From positions 558,001-622,000 of the forward strand of contig CAOLHI010000256.1 in NCBI GenBank assembly GCA_948474755.1: 64,000 nucleotides of DNA, written 5' to 3'. Each line of letters begins with the position of its first letter. Within the stretch, counting starts at the first letter, position 1. Position numbers and translations under genes: made by a program. Of this stretch, positions 14,901 to 23,869 are shown in pieces. This stretch comes from Ctenosaura bakeri. Taxonomy: Eukaryota; Chordata; Lepidosauria; Squamata; Iguanidae. The notes under the pieces are model-generated. The model was not told where the DNA came from and searched no databases. It saw nothing but the letters and a program-made list of their open reading frames with translations.

Positions 14901-16420
14901 TTGCTCCAGCTTCGCAAGTTTCAGCTAGAAGAACTTACTGGAAGTGATCAATACCATTTTAAAGGCAGCTTCTGTCAAAGTGACACTCATCAGAAAAGGG
15001 ATAAGAAATCAGAGAATCAAAAGTAAAAAAGAGTACACCATGTGAGAAGAAAAGAAAATTGTAAACAGGGACAAAGATGACCAAAATTCTATGGCATAAC
15101 TCAGGAAATCAGGAGAGTGCAGCTGCTAGGGTTAGAGGAGAACACCTCCTCTCAGAGCAATCCTTTGATATGTTATCAGACCTCAAAATTTAACATTAAA
15201 AAAAATAATACCCAGAATCTGCCCCCTTATGGCTTGTAGGGGAATTATTACTGCATCTTATTACTTGTTATTACTTTTTCCTGGGCAATATTAGGACCAA
15301 GAGATGCCTATTTACCCAGGAAGTGAATGGGAAATCCCACTTCTACTTCACTTCTGGCTAAAATAAAGCCTCTTCTGGGCCTAAAACAGCCTGGAGGAGT
15401 CCCAAATGTAGTGAAACTGCCCCCACAGGTAGTATGAGAGGTGTCTTGAGAAGAAAATTAACACAATTTTTTAAATGGGGAGGGTCCTTGGTCTCACCGG
15501 CCATACTTTCCACACTCCTGAATATAGACTGCGCTAGGCTGCCAGGGTTGGGCACAAAAGTGGAAAAATCTTTTCCGCAAAAGTAGAAAAATCACAAATG
15601 CCAAAATGTGTGTGTGTGTCTGTGGGAAGAGGGCTGAGGCATGGTGGGGAAAGTGGGCACCTAGTGTCCAAGCCAGGTCAGGGAATGGAAAGAGAAAGGG
15701 GTGGGCTGGCATGGTAGCCCTATACTTCCTCTCTCTCACCCATCTCCTTGGGTGTGCGGGGGGGGGCATTGGGAGAAGGCTTGTGGTACTGAGAAACTGG
15801 GCTCTGATCCATCTTTAGCTGGCTGGGCAGTGGCTGGTGAAAGAGGAGGAGGACCAGAAACGAGTTTTTCAAGGGCTGCACAGAATGATTAGAAGGTTCC
15901 CCTAGAAAAAAGAAGAACCAGAGGTGAGGGGAAGGGGTTGGAGAAACTCACAAATAACCAATTCCGTGGAAGTTAAACCCACAAATGTGGAGGGCCACTT
16001 GCAAAATCAGTGTCAACTTGGTAAGCCTCTATCTATATACTGTAAGTTCCATTGATTCAATGGGTCTACTCTAGTTGGAATTAACACCTGGATCAGGCAA
16101 GAAACAACAGGCATCACACCTGGAGCCTCTTCTTTAAGGCCTCTAGCAGTCACTGGCAGCTTCAAGAAAGTTAGAGGTTTTTCTTCTATTATGTGGGTGG
16201 GGATAGAACTGATGACAAAATAGAGAAAGCTGGCTAAATTATCCAAGTCTGTATGAGTTGACTTCTGCATCTCCCTGATAATCCTGGCCCCTCCTTACCT
16301 CTCATGGTCCTGACGGATGTAAGTCTTGGGTCCCACCTCCACCCGAGTCACATTCGAGTTCTGATCCAAGACATGGGTATAGTGGTACGGTGGGATCCGG
16401 ATGATCGATTCAGCAGCCAT
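2712..16420 (-). CDS. MVP: Major vault protein, 5' part of gene (9 coding exons, 3' end outside window)
   Basis: MVP is the main shell protein of the vault, a large cytoplasmic ribonucleoprotein barrel; each half-vault is built from many parallel MVP chains. The nine exons (16299-16420, 13922-14117, 12920-13043, 12013-12144, 11835-11929, 6894-7130, 5414-5539, 4417-4575, 2712-2950) sum to 1430 bp and keep one reading frame across every GT-AG junction. The start [20 protein letters not shown] and later blocks such as [34 protein letters not shown] and [15 protein letters not shown] match the family closely as I recall the human protein. These exons encode the N-terminal run of about 50-residue vault repeats that form the barrel wall. 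The SPFH-like shoulder, cap helix and cap ring should be encoded left of base 2712. No next exon is recognisable in bases 1-2711. Confidence 0.97.
3163..3232. repeat. Foldback repeat with ACTACAGCTCCCAGAAT-type arms
   Basis: The left arm GGACTACAGCTCCCAGAATA pairs imperfectly with the right-hand CTGGGAGTTTCTGAGAGCTG. The same kind of block occurs at 1741-1812 and 62440-62535, so this is a dispersed palindromic repeat family, probably a non-autonomous DNA transposon. Confidence 0.6.
3625..3975. repeat. Dispersed repeat with inverted ends, decayed
   Basis: The left end AAGTCCTGTGGCATCTCAAA and the right end (AAGGACTCC, then AGACTAACATGAGGAGCCCT) resemble a widespread vertebrate repeat. It lies in the MVP intron between exons 8 and 9. 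The family name is uncertain. Confidence 0.45.
4417..4575 (-). CDS. MVP: MVP coding exon 8
   Basis: 159 bp, phase 0 at both ends, with a CTTATCCAG acceptor and a GTGAGC donor. It encodes [20 protein letters not shown] followed by [20 protein letters not shown] and GK. A tandem triplication in the upstream intron begins about 30 bases from its acceptor. Confidence 0.96.
4608..4953. repeat. Tandem triplication, unit about 120 bp, in MVP intron
   Basis: Three diverged direct copies start at about 4608, 4725 and 4850. Each begins TTCCAGT or TTTCAAT, continues with CATTCACAT or CATCCATAT, then CTTC or CCTC pyrimidines, GCTT or TTTGG plus AAAATTACTT, and ends TTATAGTAAGG-like. The nearest copy starts about 30 bases from the acceptor of the 4417-4575 exon. 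Confidence 0.75.
5414..5539 (-). CDS. MVP: MVP coding exon 7
   Basis: 126 bp, phase 0 at both ends, with a TTTCCTCAG acceptor and a GTAAGAGG donor. It encodes [19 protein letters not shown] and [19 protein letters not shown], a very characteristic MVP block. Confidence 0.96.
6894..7130 (-). CDS. MVP: MVP coding exon 6
   Basis: 237 bp (79 codons, phase 0 at both ends), with a TTTTCAAG acceptor and a GTATGTG donor. It encodes [41 protein letters not shown] and QLGKKKVIE. It lies 4.7 kb downstream of the preceding exon; that intron holds most of the transposon insertions in the gene. Confidence 0.96.
7281..7497 (-). mobile_element. 5S-rRNA-derived SINE (5S-Sauria type), head at right
   Basis: Reverse-complemented, the right end reads like a 5S rRNA gene: the plus-strand text TCTCCCATCCAAGTATTAAC, then CTTAGCTTCC and GATCATACAGGATC, is the complement of the 5S internal promoter region. 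The left part, CCTTCAAGTCACCTGT and TTTCTTAGGTAAAGAATACTC, is the SINE body. 5S-derived SINEs of this kind are known from squamates. The head is cut by the hAT insertion at 7498. Confidence 0.8.
7498..8297. mobile_element. Non-autonomous hAT element with 8-bp target duplication
   Basis: The 800-bp element is flanked by the exact duplication GTTTAAGG (7490-7497 and 8298-8305). Its ends are inverted: CACATGTGTCAAAG on the left, and on the right GAGTTCAACACCCCTG, whose complement starts CAGGGGTGTTGAA. An 8-bp duplication with CAGGGGTGTCAAA-type ends is typical of hAT transposons. It inserted into the 5S-derived SINE. No transposase frame was seen. Confidence 0.85.
7565..7865. repeat. Large internal palindrome within the hAT element
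   Basis: The left arm (about 7565-7683, containing GATCTACTTCTGCTTCTGAC) is the imperfect complement of the right arm (about 7755-7865, containing AGAAGTAGAAGTAGATTA). The spacer holds a smaller hairpin, CATTGCC with GGCAATG. Two open frames called here are shadows of this palindrome. Confidence 0.8.
8897..9434. mobile_element. Palindromic MITE, family A, copy 1, split by a solo LTR
   Basis: Ends GGCCATTTCCGCACTACACT and its near complement AGTGTAGTGTAGAAATGGCC. The inner arms carry ATTCCACTTTCAACATCCTA and TGGGGTTTGCAG. The right arm is interrupted at 9052-9396. Flanking triplets are TAT and TAC. Confidence 0.85.
9052..9396 (+). mobile_element. Solo LTR of an endogenous retroelement
   Basis: The 345-bp insert begins TGAAAGGG, ends CACTACA (TG...CA) and is flanked by the 4-bp duplication GAAT (9048-9051 and 9397-9400). 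Removing it restores the MITE arm. AATAAA lies at 9339-9344, followed by a C/T-rich end as in many retroviral LTRs. No internal coding region is present, so this is a recombination remnant. Confidence 0.85.
9632..9722 (+). mobile_element. tRNA-derived SINE head, truncated
   Basis: It matches the start of the SINE at 36771: GTATAGTGGTTTGAGCACTG, with B-box-like GGTTCAATTCC and CATGGAAACCCACTGGGCAA. Confidence 0.7.
11570..11790. repeat. Palindromic repeat, family B, copy 1
   Basis: Ends resemble CTACACAATTAAAG and its complement. The centre carries CTATGGAATCCTGGGATT and, inverted, CAGATCCCAAAGTTCTATAG. It lies just 3' of MVP exon 5 in plus-strand coordinates. Confidence 0.6.
11835..11929 (-). 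CDS. MVP: MVP coding exon 5
   Basis: 95 bp with a CTCCTCAG acceptor and a GTAAGTGG donor. It encodes [20 protein letters not shown] and then [11 protein letters not shown], ending in phase 0. Confidence 0.95.
12013..12144 (-). CDS. MVP: MVP coding exon 4
   Basis: 132 bp between a TTTTTTCAG acceptor and a GTAACC donor. It encodes [20 protein letters not shown] and [21 protein letters not shown] sequence typical of the third and fourth vault repeats. It ends in phase 1. Confidence 0.95.
12328..12570. repeat. Palindromic repeat, family B, copy 2
   Basis: The left end CCACACTGCACAATTACAGT and the inner pair CAGAATCCCGGAATCTGTAG / CTACAGATCCCAAAATTCC identify the same family as at 11570. It lies in the MVP intron. 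Confidence 0.65.
12920..13043 (-). CDS. MVP: MVP coding exon 3
   Basis: 124 bp between a CTCTCCAG acceptor and a GTAAGTGG donor. It encodes [20 protein letters not shown], then a short acidic stretch and [10 protein letters not shown]. It ends one base into the Gly codon. Confidence 0.95.
13110..13870. other. MVP intron, no recognised element
   Basis: It contains GGCCAACCTGTGGCCTCTAG near 13138, a phrase common in reptile interspersed repeats, and a G-rich patch near 13330. No exon or intact element was recognised. Confidence 0.4.
13922..14117 (-). CDS. MVP: MVP coding exon 2
   Basis: The acceptor is CAACCTAG and the donor GTAAGG. The 196 bp finish the split Arg codon and encode [17 protein letters not shown] through [13 protein letters not shown], the first vault repeats. 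It ends in phase 0. Confidence 0.95.
14217..14522 (+). mobile_element. CR1 LINE 3' end
   Basis: It contains AGGAAGAACTTCCTGATGGT, CAGTGGAATATGCTGCCTCA, GGTTTTTAAGCAGAGGCTGG and the terminal CTCTTCCAACTCTATGATTC, the standard CR1 3' end. Inserted in the MVP intron. Confidence 0.85.
14530..16290. other. MVP intron between first and second coding exons
   Basis: No gene or intact element was recognised. A short TG run at 15606 and a G tract near 15761 give spurious open frames on both strands. Confidence 0.4.
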
Positions 16421-16428
16421 TCTGTCTT
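16299..16428 (-). CDS. MVP: MVP first coding exon (start codon at 16420-16418)
   Basis: The exon begins at 16428 after a TTTAG acceptor, with 8 bases of 5'UTR and then ATGGCTGCTGAATCG. It encodes about 40 residues ending in the family motif [13 protein letters not shown] and stops at a GTAAGG donor (phase 2). The ATG is chosen because it gives the known MVP N-terminus and the next upstream bases are intronic. Confidence 0.95.
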
Positions 16429-16519
16429 CTAAAGAGAGTCACAGAGGGAACGCAGTATTATATTAGAAACTTGAGCAAAAACATCTGACAGAAAACACCT
16501 TTACAACAAACTTCTTCAA

Positions 16520-16640
16520 TCCGTCATCTTCCAGATGCATTGGACTCCAACTCTCATTTCCCTCAATCAGTGTAGTGTTCTGGTTGGGGATGATGGGAGT
16601 TGAAATCCACCAAATCTGCAATGTGCCTGGTTGGGTGAAA
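16520..16640. repeat. Foldback repeat with ACTCTCATTTCCCT-type arms
   Basis: The left CCAGATGCATTGGACTCCAA and the right GGGATGATGGGAGTTGAAAT are imperfect inverted halves of a common squamate dispersed repeat. Related pieces occur near 23363 and 59733. Confidence 0.55.
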
Positions 16641-16934
16641 AGTTGTGAGATAGGCACACCCTTTCCTGTGACTCATGTTCCTTCCCACCACAAATAGGCA
16701 GGGCTTTGAAACACCTATTGTACGCTGTAAATGTAAAGCAACACATTTGCTGTGCTTAATCCTTCAACAAACTCAGGAAACTAGCCAGGCCAGCATCTGG
16801 GAGCCATTACACAGCAACCCACACCCTTGAGATCCTATTACAGGCACACACTCACTTCCACCAAACAGAATCAGCCTCCCGCAGCCATTAAAAAGGGAAT
16901 TAGTACATAGGCACATGATGACTACTACGATGAC

Positions 16935-17165
16935 AGAAAGCTTATCATGCTAGACTGTATTCCACTGTAACTGCAGTATTCTACTGTAACTGCAATTGCA
17001 ACTTCTTGTGAATTTCTGGAGTTAGTAATTTAGTGAGGCCCAAGAGCAATCTGATTGAGCATTCCAAATGCCACTCCCTAAACTGCAAATCCCAAAATGC
17101 CCTAAGATATTGCCCTGGCAGTTAAAGTGGAATAATAGCACTATAACAGTGTTGTGTGATGAGGA
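16935..17165. repeat. Palindromic repeat, family B, copy 3
   Basis: The right arm AGTTAAAGTGGAATAATAGC followed by ACTATAACAGTGTTGTG pairs loosely with the left CTAGACTGTATTCCACTGTA. The centre has AACTGCAAATCCCAAAATGC. It sits in the MVP 5' intron and is strongly decayed. Confidence 0.55.
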
Positions 17166-17556
17166 TTTAGAAAAAGAGATTACCAGACCTGAATCCTGCT
17201 GAAGATATGAACCTCAGACTTAACTCTTGGATGAGCTTGTGGCAATCTGAGCTCTGGGGGGGGGAATGGGGACAAAATCAGATTTCTGTGCATTAGTCTA
17301 CAGGAAGTATCAGAGTCCACATTGCTCAAGGAGTTAGCTAGACTGTTATATGGGAGAGTAAAGTTCTCCACCCATGTATTGATAAATCATTATAAATCTT
17401 GAGACATCACACATATCTTTAGTCAACCAACTTTCTAATTCTACGTTGAAACAAAGTCTCCAAGATAAATTACAAGAGAGACCCCCTATTTCTCACTCAG
17501 AAGGAAAGGGGGGGAAGAAATCTGAAAGGCGGAGGGGGGGATGATGGAAATCTTAC

Positions 17557-17690
17557 CGTGCAGAGAGCTTGCTTTCTCTTTCTGATGTTTCCTATGTGGG
17601 TTAGGCAGAAACTCCCCCGAAGGAGTTTATTTCCTGGTAGAGGAGGAGCATGTGGCAGGGAGACTGTTAAAGGGGAAGCCGATTGCTAAA
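17557..17690 (-). other. MVP: Probable MVP non-coding first exon and promoter region
   Basis: The start-codon exon has an acceptor 8 bases before ATG, so an upstream non-coding exon must exist. A minus-strand donor, CACG then GTAAGATT, lies at 17557-17550, 1.1 kb upstream. The right-hand limit is a guess because no TATA box or CpG island marks the start. Mammalian MVP is also known to have a non-coding first exon. Confidence 0.4.
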
Positions 17691-17887
17691 GATGCACCCT
17701 GACAGATGACCCTTTAGAGAACACAGGGAAAAGCACAGCAGCAAAGCAGACACAGGGGAGTGGCAAGGAGGGACAGGTATAGTTTCACCCCCTCCTTTCA
17801 CTCACACACATGTAGACATAGCATCTTCTAAAGTGCAGCCAATCCATCTTGTATAGAAATACATGCATGTATAGAAATACATGCTAT

Positions 17888-17958
17888 TTGTAAGTTGTTC
17901 GCCGCCTCGATCCATATGGAGAGGCGGAGATCAAATAAATAAATAAATAAATAAATAA
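17888..17958 (+). mobile_element. LINE 3' tail (L2-like) with (AAAT)n
   Basis: TTCGCCGCCTCGATCCATAT and GGAGAGGCGGAGATCAAATA lead into an AAAT repeat. This GCCGCC...GGCGGGATATAAATA pattern is the usual 3' tail of squamate L2-like LINEs. Confidence 0.65.
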
Positions 17959-18341
17959 TCTTCATCGGGCTCTGTACACTGCATGACTGGAGACCGTATG
18001 GAGTCACAACATCTTAACATGACAAGGATGTTGTGGAGGGGGACATGGAGGAGCACAGTTCTATAGTTGAATCTCTTGCCCCAGCACAGGAAAAAAGATA
18101 GAACCAGACGGAATGAAGGGGCTTCCCTGCACTAGCAACTATATGAGGCAATAACAAGACTTTCAAGTTTTTCTGTTGCTTGTTGTCTCAGGTTAGCACA
18201 GAGGAAAGCCAAGAATGCAGATTAATTCCTCCTTTGTACTGGCAGTGTATATGATAACATTTCTTGCCATGATTCTTTGCCTGTCTGCTATGGTGATATA
18301 TGTCCTGTTTCACTAAGATAATGTACTTTTCATGGGGCTGC

Positions 18342-18700
18342 CTTTGCAAATTGTTTGGAAACTTCAGCAGGCCCAAAATGCTGTGGCCAGAATACTGACT
18401 GAGCCCAATCAGAGTTTTCACCTTCACTAATTACCAATTCATTTCCAGGCTCCATTCCAAGTGCTTGTTATGACCTGTGTAGCCCCATAATGCTTAGATC
18501 TGGACTACCTGAAAGATCATCTTTTTATATATGACTCTATCAGAGTCTTAACATCCTCAGGGAGAGTTTTCTCTTGGTCCCACCACTATCATAAACCTGT
18601 CCAGTGAGGGCAGAGTCTTTTCAGTGGCTACTCCCAGGCTGTGGAATTCACGTCTGGGAGTTGGGGAGGCTAAACTAGCCCTTTCTCTGTTCTCCTTTCA
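18342..18700 (+). mobile_element. Decayed LINE (L2-like) ORF2 3' region
   Basis: Phrases such as CAGGCCCAAAATGCTGTGGC, CAGGCTCCATTCCAAGTGCT and GTGGAATTCACGTCTGGGAG match the L2-type ORF2 3' end. Multiple stops and indels show it is dead. Confidence 0.65.
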
Positions 18701-18705
18701 CAGGC

Positions 18706-18715
18706 AAAGAACTAT

Positions 18716-18747
<32 letters not shown>
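18706..18747. repeat. (TTTA)n microsatellite
   Basis: About ten TTTA units at the 3' side of the decayed LINE, consistent with a LINE-derived tail. Confidence 0.9.
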
Positions 18748-18779
18748 ACAGACTTTTCATGCTCACTCAGTGGCAGGCA

Positions 18780-19690
18780 GCATTTTATGAGGTATGTGCC
18801 ATCAGAAACCAACAGAAATGTTGTCACAGGGGATTGATGTCAAGAGGAACAGTGAGACAAGACAGAGAACTGGAATACCAAGGAGAATACCTGTAACGAG
18901 AATGCTTGTGATCATGGTATTGGTCCCTATAGGATGGAGAATACTAGAGGTACGAACCAGGGTGTTCTCTCCATAAGTGTTTGTGCTGGTTTTGGTCAAT
19001 ACATGAAACTGACAGGTACAGAAAGTCCTCTCAGTACAGGCATTCTCTCTGATGGTATGGAGGTCTTGATGAAGCACAGAAGTGTTCCAAGTGGAATGAG
19101 GGCCGCTCCTTACTGCATGACTGAGCAGAAGAAAGCCAATACCTCAGAGAGTCTTCGTGTCAAGGCAAATCAGTCACTACTGGTTCTGGTGCAACCAGTT
19201 CAACTTCCTGTACTGATGGAGACCATTGAGCCACCGCTGAAACAGAAGGTGTTTGAGAAGAATTGGGAGCCATCAATACTGAGACCACTGGTATATCAGA
19301 TGGAGCCTCAGATCAAGGAGCAGACTGATGTTTGGAATGCTTTGAGCACTTCTTTGATCTCAATTCATCATGTTCAGTTGACACTGAGCACTCAGGAGAA
19401 ATCAGAATTTGTGTTTCACCTTCTCATGATTGGAGTCGCCATCCTTCAGCTCAGAAGTAGATGGTGCTTCCTCTCCTGCTAGAACCACAGTAGCTGTTAG
19501 GATCAATGGTGCCGACATGGAAGACGCCATAGAAACCAATGGTACAGTCAGTACCTAAGCCAAGGGTCTTACAACTAAAGTCATTGATACCAGTGCTTTT
19601 GCTGCGGAAGCCATTGGTACCAAGGAAGTTTTTGTCTTGCAAGTCTTGGTCAGCAAAACCGATGCAGAATGCTGCAGTTTGTCAGCAGTA
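18780..19690. other. Unrecognised stretch between MVP and MAZ
   Basis: The plus strand has a 182-codon open frame (18934-19482) with no recognisable motif. Both strands carry repeated GGTACC- and GGTATC-like words, as in Ser/Thr-rich retroelement gag debris. I do not recognise a gene and judge it repeat-derived. Confidence 0.3.
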
Positions 19691-19696
19691 GACTAA

Positions 19697-19863
19697 AGCC
19701 ATTTCCACACTAGACTGTTGCAGCACTATTATTCCACTTTCAACATCCTATGGAATCCTGGGGTTTGCAGTTTCGGGAGAGGCCCACCAGCCCCTCCCAA
19801 AACTGCAAACTTCAGGATTCCATAGGAATAATAGAGCTGTAACAGTCTAGTGTGGAAATGGCC
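19697..19863. mobile_element. Palindromic MITE, family A, copy 2
   Basis: The left end AGCCATTTCCACACTAGACT and the right end AGTCTAGTGTGGAAATGGCC are complementary. The exact triplet TAA flanks both sides (19694-19696, 19864-19866). Confidence 0.85.
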
Positions 19864-20540
19864 TAAGTCTCAACCTGAAGAGATTGCTCCGAACAATAAC
19901 TCTTCAATTGGTTAGTTCTATTCCTTAAGGCCTGTGAGGTAAAACCTCAACAGATGGAATACTTTTCCACAATACGAGTATCCCCCAAGCAGTAGAGACA
20001 CTGCAAATGACTGTTGGCAAGGGAAACCTTCTAGTTGCAGGTCGAGCAAAGTCTGAACAAAGAAGCAGAACCCACAAAAGTGGTGAAGGAAATATAAGAA
20101 AGCAGGGAGGGAAATAAGGGAGGGACAGCTTAGGTAAACTGAAAGATTTATGAGGTTGTGTTTTTTTTTAATTTGAGACAAAGAAAAAGACAAAGGAGAA
20201 AGGCGAAGATAAAAGTGAGGGAAAAAGTGCAAAAGACTGAGAAAAAAAAGTGGGAATGATCTACTCAGTCCAGATAACTGAATGATATTGCTCTGTTGGA
20301 AGACAGAAAGGAACTGATGGGGACAATAGTTTTGGCAGGCTGGGACATGCATGGTAGGCGGAAAGGTGCAGTTTCCCAGCAAGTTACTCAGTTTAAGAAC
20401 TTTCTGAATGAGGTCTCTGCACAGGTGCAAAACCCATTTCAGTGAGGTACAGCGACCACAAAGAAGAAATGAGAAATATAATGGCATTGACAATCCTGGC
20501 TTTGGTTTTCAATAAATATATCTTTACATTAATCTTGCCT

Positions 20541-20575
20541 CGTTCCTTCATAGCTGCCCTTCCAAGTCCTAGGGA
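20541..20575 (-). mobile_element. Bov-B (RTE) fragment, part 1, left of a MITE insertion
   Basis: GTTCCTTCATAGCTGCCCTT and CCAAGTCCTA align with 47690-47723 of the longer Bov-B copy. The match resumes at about 20762 after the MITE. Confidence 0.7.
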
Positions 20576-20761
20576 CTTTCCGCGCTACACTGTTACAGTG
20601 CTCTTATTCCACTTTCAACCTCCTATGGAATCCTGGGGTTTGCAGTTTAGGGAGGGGCCTTTAGAATTCTCAGCCAGAGAGCTCTTTGGCCTCAGTCAAC
20701 TGCAAACCCCAGAATTCCACAGGACGTTGAAAGCAGAATAATAGCACTATAATGTAGTGCA
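20576..20761. mobile_element. Palindromic MITE, family A, copy 3, inside Bov-B
   Basis: The arms carry CTTTCCGCGCTACACTGTTA and, on the right, AATAGCACTATAATGTAGTG. The centre has TGGGGTTTGCAGTTTAGGGA and GCAAACCCCAGAATTCC. It interrupts a Bov-B copy, so it transposed later than that LINE. Confidence 0.75.
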
Positions 20762-20880
20762 GATTTCTTGTTCTGATTTCTTGACTGCAGTCTTCATTTT
20801 GATTGATAACTGAGCCAAGGTATGGGAAATTTTTGACTATTTCAATGTCAATGCCCTGTACACACTTTCAAAAAGTAAGC
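20762..20880 (-). mobile_element. Bov-B (RTE) fragment, part 2
   Basis: CTGATTTCTTGACTGCAGTC and ACTGAGCCAAGGTATGG match 47724-47780 of the other Bov-B copy. Confidence 0.75.
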
Positions 20881-20884
20881 CTGA

Positions 20885-23300
20885 GTTCAGCAAGACTTAC
20901 TACCATGTTGCCATGGACGAAATTGCAGTCTGATTAACTGATGGTAAGAGATGGTAAAAGTAAGGCCTAACTTTTTTTAAAAAAAAATGGTTACATACGT
21001 ACAGGCAGGGCCTATGTCTCAGTAACAGGGCAGGGGATTATCATGTACCAGCATTCCAGATTCGATTGCTAGCATCTCTGGCTAAAAGATTCTTCCTGAA
21101 GTTTTGGAACAGTTGTACAATACCTGGTCAAAATAGATAGCAGCACTCAGAAACATCACCCTTTTTGATCATGTTAATTAGGAATCCTGAAAGCTGTAAT
21201 CCAAAAGAGTAACATTTTCATGTTCTGATAGAGTACTGTGAAAAGTAAGCCAATCACCCGATCAAATGCCTGTAAAAACTTAGTGAACTTCTGTTTAGTT
21301 TTCTATTTTTAAAGGAACTCAAGCTCTGCTAAACACAAAGAACTTGGCAGCTTACCAACACTGATGTGGGGCAGGGCTCCTGTGTGTTTAACAACTTAAA
21401 GAAACAAAGGAATGCAGCAGGTGTTCCCTTCTGTGTGCATTTATGTCATTATGCCCTGCACAGATGAATTTAGCACAGTTGTTAAAGACATAAGTGCTCT
21501 AACACAGCCCAGGGCAAGCATGGAAGTTGCACCCCTACCTTCTCACTCCCCACCCCCACCCACACATTTGATTTGTGAACTTAATGGATCCAACTACAGC
21601 AAAAAGCCAGTAGTGTTTCAGAAATGTATTGGTTATAACATGAATGCACCATTTTGTTTGCAAAGACATATGCATGATCTCTAGGCCAAGAACTGCTAGT
21701 AAGAATTCATGTAGTTGTTTCACCTATCAAAACATACAATACCTACGCCACTATATCACAAGAAAGACAGTCCATCTGTACTCTCATATTACATCTGGGG
21801 CCATCCCTTGCTCTCAATCTCTTTTCTTCCAGACATTTCAAGCAAAAAAAAAAAAAAAAACACTTTCCCATGAAGTCAGAGAAACTGATATAGGGTTCAT
21901 GGAATATTAATTTCACTTCCAACATTTCAAGTAAGATGCCAGTCAGCTATTTAACACATACATTGACAATCAATTTTTTTTAATCAATCCATTCCAATCC
22001 ATCTTATAGGCATAAACACACCTTTTATGCACAATTATGTATTACTTACACTGGAGTAAAAGACAATGTCTCCCTTTCCACTCAAACAATAACTTAAGTT
22101 TTTTTTCCCAGCCATTAACATTTTCTAACCAGCAACATCTTCCATTTTAGGCTTACTACATCTGTTTCACTTACCTTACAAAACACCACCCAGTACAGTA
22201 ATAACCAACAACAAACTTCCCCTGCCCCATAGCACATTTTGCCTATTACAATATTAACATCTTGAAAATATATTTTAATGTGGTATCACAAATACACACA
22301 CACACACACACACACAAATGTTGGCTAAAAAATGTACACCCAAGTCTTATAATGAACTCCTCTGGTTTTCTTTGCCTCTTAAATTCTATCCCCACACATA
22401 CTTGAAACTATGCAGTGAATATATGCATTTATAGAGTTCTGCAAAACAGCAACACCAATCAGTAGACAAAGAAACAGCAGGCAAGGGGAGTGAGAGGGAG
22501 CAGAGGGCAAAGGCACTTCCTTCATGTTCCTTCTTCCTTCCTCCTCCTTGGAATGATCCTTCCTTGTTCTTGTCCTATCAGTTCAGATATTCTGCCACTC
22601 AGATGTTCATTTGGTTGGCAGCAGAGGGAGGATATGTGTACTGCACATGTATGTGTGAGATTTGGTAAGTAGAGAGAAATAGCACAGGAAAGGCAAGGCA
22701 AAAAGCCTATATCCTCTATCCCAGGGATCCTACATTCTCTTGACCTCCCTTGATATGGATTTAGGCGCATTGTCATAAAGGATCCACTAGCATTGGAAAT
22801 TAATCCCCTGAACACTGGGGCAAGTATACTGAACAGGATGGCATTTTAAATCATATTCAAAATAATCTTTTTGTTAGGATGATTATTTTATTTTATTATG
22901 TATAAAATCAGGCTGAAATTCATGGGTATTTTCTCACCACATTTGATCAAGGTATCACCCTCTTGAAGGGAATTATACACAAATTTCAGAGAGAGAGAGA
23001 GAGAGAGAGCGAGCACGCAGTGATATCCTTGTTAGGCCAACCAAAAGCGGTAAAACACAAGGTTTCAAAGCCCACAGGCTTCTTTGTCAGACATGGATGT
23101 TAAGAAATGTGATGATGGAATGTGACGGGACTGCATTTTCCTTGAAGTGTTAAAGTTGAATTTAGGATGATGGTGGAGATAGTGGTAAGTCTGATGCTGA
23201 TGAAGGCTGCGTGCCTTCCTGGTCATGAGCCATTCTGGACACAGAGCAAAGTAACCCTTTTGTTAGAAACAAAGGGAATTCCTTTGAGATCTACCCTGAA
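20885..23300. other. Intergenic DNA between MVP and MAZ, no gene seen
   Basis: AT-rich sequence with A and T tracts, a (CA)n at about 22293-22316, a (GA)n at about 22989-23009, and a repeat-like piece near 23030-23100. No conserved exon-like segment was recognised. Confidence 0.45.
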
Positions 23301-23869
23301 TTAGGCTGAGAGATAGTGGCTGGGCCAAGATCATTCAGGCCAGTCCTCTATATGCCTTCTCCAACCATATATCCTCCAGATGTTTTGGACAACTCCTGTC
23401 ATCCCAGTCTGCATGGTCAAGGAAAATGGAAACTGTGATCTAACACAGGGAGGGCCACCGGTTCCCAGGTGTGGATGGCGCAGAAGCTGGGGAAACTCAG
23501 CTCCCTGCCTTGGCCTGGTACCCACTCCTCTGGGGGGTCCCCTCCCCACCCAAGGCCTGGCCCGGCGCCATCCTGTGCAGTAGCCCATCCAAAAAGGTGG
23601 CCAATCCGACGCCTCCAGACAGAAAGAGCCTTGCGCGCTTTCTCTCTCTCGATCAATCAGTCTCTGAGGCAAGGAGCCGGCCAACTTGGAAGGGGGACCT
23701 GGGCCACAGCCTCGTCGTCCTCCGGGCTTTGGAGCAGGCCCAAGGGCCAGGCGGGCACAGGGCGTGGGGATGCGGGGCTCTTTCCTCTCGGCCTGCCCAT
23801 CTACTCCAAGGCACCAGAGGGGGAGGCGTCTCACAGGACGTTCCCAATCTAAAGCCAGTCCAATCTAAA

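Noticed and set aside
18934..19482. 182-codon plus-strand open frame between MVP and MAZ
   Set aside because: No recognisable motif or start context, flanked by dead LINEs and MITEs; more likely repeat debris, though not proven.
19918..20493. 191-codon minus-strand open frame rich in Phe, Leu and Ser
   Set aside because: The opposite strand is a purine-rich tract, which gives Phe/Leu/Ser codons by default; it runs up to the MITE-split Bov-B region.
23331..23834. 167-codon minus-strand open frame
   Set aside because: GC-rich sequence keeps several frames open at once here; no motif, no splice context, and competing frames of similar length on the plus strand.
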